DNA of 64,000 nt from Lottia gigantea (lineage: Eukaryota > Mollusca > Gastropoda > Lottiidae), in contig NW_008709379.1 in NCBI RefSeq assembly GCF_000327385.1, forward strand, positions 914,427-978,426, written 5' to 3'. Within the stretch, counting starts at the first letter, position 1, and each line of letters begins with the position of its first letter. The position numbers and the translations under genes were made by a program. Below are positions 23,401 through 35,400 of the stretch, one piece after another. The notes under the pieces were generated by a model. That model saw nothing but the letters and a program-made list of their open reading frames with translations, was not told the origin of the DNA and searched no databases.

Positions 23401-26400
23401 TATCTTTCATTGAACACTGAAATATTGTGATTAGCCTACTTACAAACTAGTTGGCATTTATGCCCAGCATGACCAGCGAAACAGACACATGTACATGTTG
23501 TATAATTGAGATAGCCGAATTGACCACATGACTGGGATTGTACGGCACAGGAAGCTGTAACAAAAGTATGTAGCCTATTAAGGTTTGATGACTGTTTTTC
23601 ATCCATAATAAAAGCGAATTCATTGCCAAATATTTAATAGAACGGTTACGGATTGTGCGTTGGGCAAAGTCAAAATGGCTAATGCAATGAAATTTCACTA
23701 GGAAAATGTATTTTTGTCCTTATTCTTTGTGAGTAAAGGAAGGCAATATATTTAAAAGATGACGTAGCTTAAATAGGCAGCTTAAGGCACCAAAAAAGGG
23801 AAACCGTAAACAGTAGACGAGCTTGAACTATACCTGCATGAAATGACAAATGTCATTCAGAACTAATATAAGTGGTGATATTAAAAATTTAAAATGAGAG
23901 AACAACAGAATAGGCCTAAACAAAAACAAAAACAATAATATTACATCCAATATATTGACATCTGTCACCAGAGTAAGTTTGGAAGCATGTACACTGACAG
24001 GTGGACATGTTGATGTAACCATTCTGACAAGGTATATTGGTCGGCACACACCGATCTGTAATTATAATCAAAAACAACTTCAGGGTCATAACAGTTAATG
24101 CAAAGATAGTTTTTGGTAATTCACTATATCAGGGCCTTAAGGTGGAAGCAGAGGTGGCAGCCTCTAGGGAGCTTGAGAGGTCTGAAAATTCTCCTCTCTA
24201 TAAGCTTATTTACGTCCATGAATATACATTGAAATTCGTCAAGAGAACAAGCTGTAATGTCAAACCAAAGTAACACGGCCATGTCCTACCTTGGCAGAGA
24301 GGACCAGTTAAGCCATTGATGCATTCACATGAACATGTGCTGCTGTTAAAGACTCCATTGGTACCACAGGAGGCTGGTGTCAGAGAACAAGGAGCTGAAA
24401 ACAGATAATTAGTGTAATAATTTAAACGAACATGACTATAAATCCTATTAGTTGCATGCGGGTTGCCTTCAGAACTTCTTGTTGTCTTCGACAGATATCC
24501 CGAGACGAATTGTTTTACCTTAATGATCCTCTGATAAATGGATTGCTAACATCCTCATAAATATCTTGTACGAGACAAACTTTAAATTTACCTATTTGAC
24601 AGAATTGTCCGGAATAACCATTGATACAGCTACACGTACACGTACTGGTATCTAGGATACCGTTTACACCGCACGAAACCGATCTTAGCGAACACAGCGG
24701 TTAGCGGAAAATAAACTATAATCTTAGTAAATTCGGGCTTCACTTCTTGTGAATAGTAACAATAGGGAGTTGAGATACTCTGCACTAGTGTGTTTGAAGA
24801 ATTATCCAGATATATATTGATTGCAAAATAAATGGCTATAGCACATGAACACATACATTAATAAGATTGATGATTTCTTCACTGTGGTTTTTAAGGGCAA
24901 AACGAATAAGGAGCTTTAAACGTACCTGTTTGACATCTATCTCCAGTGAAACCATTAAAACACGTACACGTACAATTACTAGCCTCTATTATACCACGGC
25001 TATTACAGTCAGCTGATGTTGATAGAGAACAGGTAATAGGAGCTGAAATCATTATTAAATAAATTGTATTATGTATATGCTGAATCAATTATCTGATATT
25101 ATTTTGATAAATAGACATTGCCTGAGAGGATATAAATTTGCTTTTTTGACTTAAATTATATTTTTTTTATCGTATCAACACAATTGATGTAAGTCAATAA
25201 ATAATACAATGAAAACTTACGTATTTGGCAGAATTGTCCAGAGTAACCATTGATACAAATACACGTACACGTACTGGTATCAACTATACCGTTTACACCA
25301 CAGAATGCTGATGTTAGTGGACACGACGGGGCTGCAATTAAAAATAAAATATTGTTATATTTCTGTAGAAAACTCCAACATTCGTAAAAAAAACTTGTAT
25401 TATGATCCTCCTGGAAGCAAACGCCGTTGAAAACTATGAAAAAGAAAAGTTATGACTATTTATAACTGTGTATTTCTACAGAAGACATACCTGTTTGACA
25501 TCTGTCTCCAGTGTATCCATTAAAACACGTACACGTACAATTACTAGACTCTACTATACCATGGTTATTACAGTCAGCTGATGTTGCCAGAGAACAAGTT
25601 ATAGGAGCTGAAATCATACAACAGTTTGTGTAGTGTAATTGAATTTGGGATCACGTTGTACAACTTCGTGAATAGAGTTCAAGAGAAAGTACCCACAGAG
25701 AATTGCGACTGATAACGTCTTTTTGTAGGATTGATGGACATGGGATTCATATGTGAAAGATTAACGTACCTGTTTGACATCTATCTCCAGTGAAACCATT
25801 AAAACACGTACACGTACAATTACTAGACTCTACTATACCACGGTTATTACAGTCAGCTGATGTTGCCAGAGAACAGGTAATAGGAGCTGAAAAATATCAG
25901 AAGTCAATGCTATGAAAAGATATAAATTTTAAGAACATTATTAATTTTTAGCATAGAAAACTGCAAATCAAACCAGTAAAAGAGTAAAATTGTAAGAAAC
26001 TTACAGATTTGATAGAATTGTCCAGAGTAAGATTTGATACAACTACACGTACACGTACTGTATTAAGGTTACCGTTTACACCACAGGAGTTGGACGTAAG
26101 TGAACAAGCTGGAGCTGACACAAGTAAGGTAGGGTTATCTAGTTGAGTAATAATCTGGTATTGGTTTAACCAAAATACTAATTCTAAATACATTGAGAGT
26201 ATGTGTAGAGATAAAACACAATGTTTGAGATAAAATGAGATGTTGGAGCTGAAATATATGATTCCTATAGCCATTGTCACACGTTATTTAAACTGGCGTA
26301 CTTACGTATTTGACAAAACTGTCCAGAGTAACCACTGATACAACTACACGTACACGTACTAATATCAAGGTTACCATTTAAACCACAAGAAACTGATGTT

Positions 26401-29400
26401 AGGGGACATGATGGTGCTGCAAGAATACGAGGAACACATTTAACCTATTACAATTACATTTATTACTTATACCAGGGTTTTCCAGCCTTTTTATTTCTAT
26501 ATTCCTTTCAGCATCTTCGATTGATTGAATTACCCTAACCTTTCCCCTATAAATCCTTACCTTTTGTGGTTTTTCTCTTTTGTTTTCTTTGTAACATTTT
26601 TCATGAATATCACCTGACTGAATAGAACGACTTCCATTATAATTGTCCAAGCATTTAATGCTAGACTAAATTACCCTCGTCTCATTACCCTAAAAAATTT
26701 CAAAATTACTCCCACGTTGAAAACCCCTTGACTTAAGCGTTCGCAAGACAAAGCAAAGAAGGCCGAGTCATTGCTTCATATGGTGGAGCTCAATCAGCTG
26801 ACAAAGCAAACATTAAAGCCATCAAATCTCATTAAGTAGGGTTTTAACCAGGGTCTCAGATGCCATTTCTATGACCTACTTACCTGTTTGACATCTATCT
26901 CCAGTGAAACCATTAAAACATGTACACGTACAATTACTAGCCTCTACTATACCACGGTTATTACAGTCATCTGATGATGATAGAGAACAAGTCGCGGGAG
27001 CTAAAAAAAATAATTATAAGTCAATAGGCCTACTACGAAGAGAAATAAATCATAAGAACCTTGTGGCACAAAAAGTGCAAATCAAACCCGGAAAATAGCA
27101 AAATTGAAAGTACTTAGTTCGTTATATCGGTTCCTCAAGAATGCGATAAGTAGATGCATAGTATAAGTTATAATCGCTATACTTACGTGTTTGACAGAAT
27201 TGTCCAGAATAACTATTGATACAGCTACACGTACACGTACTGTCTATTAGGATACCGTTTACACCACAGGAGATTGATGTTAGAGAACATGGTGGGGCTG
27301 AAATATGATCAGAAAGAATCAATTGGAATTTGGTATATATATACTATTGGATAAACCCAAATACTTATAAAGGACTTTAATAAAATAGCTAACTTACGTA
27401 TTTGACAGAACTGTCCAATGAAACTATTGAGGCAACTACACGTACACGTACTGGTTTCAAGGATACCGTTTACACCACAGGAAGCTGAGGTTAACGAACA
27501 GGGTGGGGCTGAAATGATACGTAAAATGATTGACTAATCCTGATGTTTAAACTTGGAAAGGATTTTACGTGTTTGACAGAATTGTACACGTATTGGTGTC
27601 AAGGATACCGTTTATACCGATGGAACTGGAAGTTAGGGAACACGATGGAGCTGTAATGAAAACAGTTAACTTACCTATTTCACAGAATTGTCCAGAATAT
27701 CCATTGATACAACTACACGTACACGTACTGCCTATTAAAATACCGTTGGCTCCACAGGAAGCTGAGGTTAACGAACAAGGTGGGGCTGAAATGATACATG
27801 AAATAAATTATGGAGCGTATCGTAACTTTGCTTCGTCGTCAATGTTGATGTTAAAACTTAAAGAGAACTATGACTAGAAAATTCACTACATACATGTTTG
27901 ACAGAATTTCCAGAGAAACTATTGATACCGCTACGTGTACACTTACTGGAAACGAAATTGTTTGCGCCATGGGAATGAACAAGGTGGAGTTGCCAAAGAT
28001 ATCATCATAACAAACCGAAAGAATGATAACTTACGTGTCTGACAGAATTGTCCAGAGTAACCGTTGATACAGCTACACGTACACGTACTGGTGACAACGA
28101 TACCGTTTACACCACATGCAACCGAGTCTAGGGAACACGGTGGGGCTGAAATGAAAATGGAAAGAAGTAAATTGCGAGCACATGACTAACGTTATAGCAC
28201 ATTTAAATTCAATACATGACTTATTCAAGTTTAATACTATTTGGATGTAAATAAATAAAGCAGAACCACAGCAGGAATATAAACAGTCTCTATTCGAACA
28301 TATGTTCAAAGAAATAATATGAAATTGAGTTTCTGTGATTGAATAGGGATAAAGAAGTCAGAGCATCATTTTTATCACCCACAAGATTTATCTGTCGCCA
28401 GTGTAACCATAAAAACGCGTACACGTACAGTCAGCTAATCTTGTTAAAGAGCACGCACCAGTTTCTGATATTGACAAATACGTGATTTTCAAATATATAG
28501 ATAAGTGGTATTTATTGCTAACCTGTTTGGCATCTTTCTCCAGTGTAACCGTTAAAACACGTACACGTACAATTACTAGACTCTACTATACCACGATTAT
28601 TACAGTCAGCTGATGTTGCCAGAGAACATGAAATAGGAGCTGGAAAATGTCAGAACTCAATATGAAGTAAAAATTGTTAGAACTCGATACTTCTTCTGCA
28701 CAGAAAAAGAAAGCCAAATATTGAGAGGACTACAGCATGTTCGTCACATCAGATCATCTACAATGTCAAAGAGACAAGTAGAAATGTAAATCAGTTTTAC
28801 AGCAACTTACATATTTGACAAAACTGCCCTGTGTAACCATTGATACAACTACACGTACATGTACTGATATCAACAATACCGTTTACACCACAGGAAGACG
28901 AGGTTAACGAACAAGGTGGGGCTGAAATGAAAATGAAATAAAGCTTGGCTTCGCAACAGGTGTAGTTGTTGTTTGAAAAAGCTTATCTGTATAAGATTCT
29001 ATGTCAAAGATTGGTAATTTGAATACATACGTGTTTGACAGAATTGCCCAGTGAATCCATTGATACAGCTACACGTACACGTATTGGTATCAATGTTACC
29101 GTTAACACCACAGGAGCTTGAAGTAAGGGAACACCCTGGAGCTGAAATACATTACCAAAGGATCATTTTGAGTTTAGTAGGTACTGTACCTCCTTTTGGC
29201 TGAACCAAAATACTGATTAAAAATACGATGGAAAAATACATAAAATAAAAATTAATAACTTACGTGTTCGACAGAATTGACCAGAGTAACCGTTGATACA
29301 GCTACACGTACACGTAGTTGTGTCAGGGATTCCATTTGCTCCACAGGAAGCTGAGGTTAACGAACAAGGTGGGGCTAAAAAGAAATGGACAAGAAGTAAA

Positions 29401-32400
29401 TTTACGAAGTTGTGGGACTAACATTAAACTAAATAACTTTTAAATTCATTTCATGACTAATTCAAGTTGAATTTTATTTATGGAGTTTCAGTGCCTGAAT
29501 AAGGGTAAAGAAGTCGGAGGCATCAACTTGATCATATATATCAGTACAAAGGTTCAATATTGGTTGGAAAGGTATGCAATTTTGGCAAGACGCGTTGGTT
29601 ATAATTACGAACATTGAAACTGATATTAACCTGTTTGGCATATATCTCCAGTAAAACCATTAAAACACGTACACGTACAATTACCAGACTCTACTATACC
29701 ACGGTTATTACAGTCAGCTGAACTTGTTAAAGAACACGCACCTGTTTCGGAAAATAATAAAATGCGAGATTATTATAAAGAGGAAATTAACAATTAATAA
29801 ATTTTATTGAAATACCGTTTTATTCAGAGCAAGCCTCCGACTCACAAACATTTTCCTTCAGACGATAGCAATTTCCTTGCCTCTATAGTTTTGGTAGAGT
29901 TGTGGCCATATTGTCTCGTGGAAACAACGATATGCTGGGGCCTTTTACGTGTCCCTCAGAGCCATTGACAATAGGTCTACAATAATTAATCAAATAGTTC
30001 AATTGCTGATTTACGTACCAATCTGACACAGTGTACCAGAGAATCCAGGATTGCACGTACATGTACAGTCTTCTACATTTAGGTTACCATTAACACCACA
30101 GTTCAAATCGCAGACAGAAACTGAAATAATTATAAGAATGCTATTGTTAATGAATTCGATTATGTAGTATTACAAATTTATGTATTGCAAGGCATCGCAA
30201 AACCATAAAGAAAACTCCAATTCCCTTATTGTACATTGCACAATATCTGCCCTCCAAACAGGTGCAGAAAAAAGATCCATTTAATTTCATTTCATGTGGA
30301 GGTGTGTGGCTGATGAGTCTGAATTGGTAACAGGCCCGTAGTTAGATTTGATTGTTCGGAGGGACAAATAATATATCGGGAGGTGCAATGGTGTATGGTG
30401 TTTAGTTGCAGTTATGGAATGGGAGGTTGTCAGAATTTTTTTTTGTCGGTTTCGTATGGGTAATACTTACCTCCTCGAGTACATTGGCAAGAGGAAGAAG
30501 CGATAAAAGTTCCATTAGTACACCGCGTAGAACATTCTGAAACACATAGGCGATATTCAGTTCACAAAAAAGATTCACTTAATAAGAGCTAGGGATAGTT
30601 AATTTTAGACAGTGGCTCAATTACGATAGAGAATAGTTGAATCAAGTCCACAGGCCCCACCCCAAGAATTAGCATTAACTACGGAGGAAAATATTTAGTC
30701 TTCCATGAACAAGCGTTAAATTGGTTTACAGAAGGGTCTCATGATGAATGAGAGCATATGTTTCAAAAATTACATAATAGGGCCATCACTCACCTAGCTA
30801 GGTCATCGATTCTAGAAGGTTATCACTTACCGAACTCACATGATGGCCCGACGAAACCATGTTGGCAAGAACATGCGCATGTATTGATATCTGAAGTCAA
30901 GACTCCATTGTTTTGGCAAGATCTCGAACAAGCTACAAATAAGAAAATAATCTTTAACGGTTTATCAATAAATCTGTTCAGTCTGCAATAGTGCAAGCAT
31001 TACATTTTATTCAAGTTCAAGATCCAAACCTGGTTCGTATCTCAGTTATTTGCTAGCTAGGTTAATCATATAGTTTAACTCTAAAAAATATGCATGTGTG
31101 TACATGTATGTGGAAAAATGTCCTTGACACCTCGTTGAACTTTACTAGGAGCTCTATGAAGAGCCCCAAAATAAACTTTTTCCAGATATAACAGAATTAA
31201 ATTAGGAAGATATGATATTTGTCATTAGAAAAATGAACTTACTTGAAGGACACAGGCCACATCTCCGAGGGCAATCTTGTACAATATTTATGTATTGACA
31301 CAATGATGTGTTTAATGATGCACAGAACGATTTTAAGTCTGTGGTAGGACATGTTACTGAAAACAAAACCATCAAAGACTATAAAAAGGCACTGGTAGAA
31401 GAGGAAAATGGTGATCGAGGTCCAAGCTTACAAACTGGGGATAACCACCGGTAGAGATATATCACGTATGTACGATTTTCCATCTCGATTTCGCGAAAGC
31501 TGACTGAACAAACATGTATTCTTATTTTCGAACTCAATTTCAGCAACAATAAGTGGTTGTTAGATAATAGGGGCTGATATAGAGAGAGTCTTACAAGACG
31601 CTGTATTCCAGCAAGAGACGCCGAAGCAACATGAAATACAAGCTAAATGGATGTTACTTTCTAGGCGCTATGTTCCGGGCAGAGACATTAAAGCAGAAGG
31701 GGCGAACATGCAAACTAAATGAATAATTCCCTTCCCCTCCAGCACGATCGAACTCTGATGAACTAGCGATACAAAATCCATAATTATTAGTAACTATTAG
31801 TATTCTTACAAGTTTGACAATTGTCTCCAGTATAGATAGCTGGACATGAACATTGGCAAGTATTGAGATCTACTGTTCCTCCATTTAAACAGACTTTACC
31901 ATTACAACCTACAAGACAAGACTAGTACAGTGAGGAGAGTAATTTAAGCAGCGATCTGAGGCCTGCTATTTCCTCCGAAGCTGAGAATTACGCCGTGTTA
32001 TTTATGGACTTTGAAGTATCTTCTGGTTTCTACATAGTCTGATCATGGACAAGTTCACGAAAAAAAAACCCCGCCTCCCCATGACATACACCCAACATAC
32101 GTTACTCGTTAAGACAATTATGATAAACGGCTTAGAACTTCGCGTAAAGCTTGTTTCGACATAATTTTTGACGTTTTCTGTTTCAACTATTTTGACTCAG
32201 TTTCTAGATTTTATTTGGACACTTACCACACTGGTTTGAAGTACAGGAATCTGGACAATCGGCACAAGCAGTACCCGTTTTATATGGCTCTGTTATTTCC
32301 GAGGAAAATTGTCTGAAACAAATGGAATATAATATTTATATATGAATAAAATGACAAAAAAGGTTTGATCTTAAACGATTGTTTGAATAAGGACGCTTGA

Positions 32401-35400
32401 AAAGAAAAGTAATAGGCCCAGGGTTCACTAAGAAAAGATATAGGCTCAGGGTTCAATAAGAAAAGATATAGGCTCAGGGTTCACTAAGAAAAGATATAGG
32501 CTCAGGGTTCACTAAGAAAAGATATAGGCTCAGGGTTCAATAAGAAAAGATATAGGCTCAGGGTTCACTAAGAAAAGATATAGGCTCAGGGTTCAATAAG
32601 AAAAGATATAGGCTCAGGGTTCACTAAGAAAAGATATAGGCTCAGGGTTCAATAAGAAAAGATATAGGCTCAGGGTTCACTAAGAAAAGATATAGGCTCA
32701 GGGTTCACTAAGAAAAGATATAGGCTCAGGGTTCACTAAGAAAAGATATAGGTTCACTAAGAAAAGATATAGGCTCAGGGTTCACTAAGAAAAGATATAG
32801 GCTCAGGGTTCACTAAGAAAAGATATAGTCTCAGGGTTCACTAAAAAAGATATAGGCTCAGGGTTCACTAAGAAAAGATATAGGCTCAGGGTTCACTAAG
32901 AAAAGATATAGGCTCAGGGTTCACTTAGAAAAGATATAGGTTCACTAAGAAAAGATATAGGCTCAGGGTTCACTAAGAAAAGATATAGGCTCAGGGTTCA
33001 CTAAGAAAAGATATAGGCTCAGGGTTCACTAAGAAAAGATATAGGCTCAGGGTTCACTAAGAATTTTACGATCAATTTAGTGAAAACTTCTGATATAAAG
33101 ATATGAGATTGGCGGTTTACCCAAACAATAAGAATCGTGGTTTAGACAAACAATAAGAATCATGGTTTACACAAACAATAACAGAAGTTGACTAATGAAA
33201 AGGTATGAATTCTCTTCGTAAAATTTTCTGAGGATCTGAGGGATCCCGAATAGTGGATACTGGTATAAAAAAATGAGTTTATAAACTTACCCTCTGGCAT
33301 AGTTACAGACATGTACAAATCTATTTAAACATCGGGCTTTACCACATCCCATCCTAGACACTGCCGCATTTACAATCTAAAAAAACCCATAATTTTCTAT
33401 ACATTTAAGGGTAACAAATCTACGGAAATTAATGACATAATGGTGGTGCATAGTTGCTGTTTCGTAACACTGGGTATCATCTATATTGTATGTCCACCAT
33501 CAAGGTTGTGATTTTAAAGTGAATAACTATGATGGACGTGAGTTCATTTCTGATGAAGAAGGCAATTTATGAATATTGAATACAGTTTTCTAGAAATTTC
33601 TAGTATTTCGAAACTTGATCGCAAAGCTTATATTGTGCTTTCCGAGAACATTCTGTTCACTTGGGCTAAGTCGAACATTTGATGGACAATATTCAATAGC
33701 CACACCTTGATTGAAAGCGAATTTACATGTATTAAGTTTCCAATACCTGCGTATAATGACCAACTTCACCACCGATTGATCCAACCCCGTATCTAAAATC
33801 CTTTACTTCATCAAACCAGGCCCGATTAGCTAGAGCAAAACTAGCGTAATTACCTGCTGCATTCTGACCAATGAATGTATCAGGCATGGCTATAATGAAA
33901 AGAAAGAAAATTAGTATATAAAAACTTGAAATGCTGGATAGAATGAACAATGGAGGAACGTGTATACTCCTCAATACTGCCCAAATAGCTTGCATTTTAG
34001 AGAAGATCTTAAAAAAAAACGACCTCAACCAAAAGAATGTTTCCCACCAAAAAATTCTAAAAACACCATCCCGACATATTTATCCTTGAGCGGAGGTTAA
34101 GTAGTTTTATTATAGTTATATAATGATCTTCAGGGCCATCTCAAGAGTCATTGTGCTATAAATATATCAGCAATTCTGTAAGCATCTTCTCTTTACCACA
34201 TCCAATATTCCATACAACGTATTATTACTTACTCGGTACTGCCCGTTGCAAAGAATTAGATTCATGCCCAATGCTACATTGTCTTGCCCATTTACTGGCA
34301 ACAATGGCGAGCTTTTCATCCCAGACCACCTGCCGCATGTTAGCAGCAGGCGGCGATACACCAGCTCGGAAATCGTTTGTTTGTAGCACCAAATCATCTT
34401 TTTCAGACTGTGATAGGTCTACAACATCACCTACATCTTCTAAACACATTGTATGTTGTGGATGGATTGACGAATACTCTTTATTACAGTTCGGCTGAAA
34501 TTTCAAAAAGGGAGATGTAGGTAAAAGTTGAGGGAGAAGGAGAGACGAGAAGAGATGCGTTCGCAAAAGAATAGGATGACGAAATGAATGGGTTGGCTGT
34601 GATCTCGTCTGTGTTAAAAAGTCTGATGGGCTTGATCACTTCCTCTTTAATTAAAAGACCGCCAGTGAAATATCTCAGTCTGGGTTTTGTTGATGATCTA
34701 GCTAGACAATGAGAACATTATAAGCAATGGGGTAGGAGGCGTGTATGGTATTTGATCCGCTTCAGCTATGAGTGATTATGATACAGTGAGCTTAGGTTTG
34801 GAGATAAGGTTCTTTTTTTTATTTGTATACTTACAAATACCACTGCCTGTCTTTTTTGTCTTGATCGTATCTCGACATCTTCTCCACCAGCATCAGAATG
34901 GATTGACACCTTTCCAGCATTCCCTGGAAAACATAGACTTGCAAAAAGCAACATCGTGGGCTCTCCGCGTTGATGATATTAAATAGATTGATTGTTTCTT
35001 TTTCTGCTACTATTAACTGACTTATACAAGTTAATGACCTTAAGAAAAAATCAAAATACTTTTAGGCTTAAAAATACTTTGATTTTTTTTTTTTTTTTTG
35101 CAAATACCTAACAATTATGATTTGTATTTAAAAAGAAAATGTGAAATATTCTAGAATAAACTTTATTTTTGTAATCAGGATAAATTCGCGGAAGACACTA
35201 TTCATTGATAAAGAAGGTAAATACAGAAGGACAAAGAAGTTAGCCCTGCTACACACCTTGATTTAATACTTTTTTTTATAAAGCCAAGTACCCTTTGTTC
35301 CACTGTGTACTTTCACTTTATTAAACTGTGTATTTTGGAGGGTGTATAGCTACTTTTTCAGACAAAAATGGAAATACTGGAGTTTCTATTGATTTGAGAT

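Larger units (their letters stand above)
24290..31908 (-). other. EGF-like array, duplicated type A and type B exons
   Basis: Modules follow C-x6-C-x9..11-C-x-C-x-C-x8-C, that is an EGF end (CxC..G..C) preceded by an extra close Cys (CTCSC or CTCTC). Type A exons are 111 bp (CSLTSASCGVNG, then CTCSCINGYSGQFCQ). Type B exons are 117 bp, or 111 in the first copy (SADCNNRGIVE, then CTCTCFNGFTGDRCQ). Order from 5': four unique modules, then B A A A B A A A A B A B B A B, then a unique one. The A/B block (24926-29741) is nearly uniform and spaced 200-450 bp, and introns beside some exons also share sequence, showing repeated recent tandem duplication. Confidence 0.85.

Noticed and set aside
34151-34498. 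115-codon plus-strand frame
   Set aside because: It is antisense to the first CAP exon.
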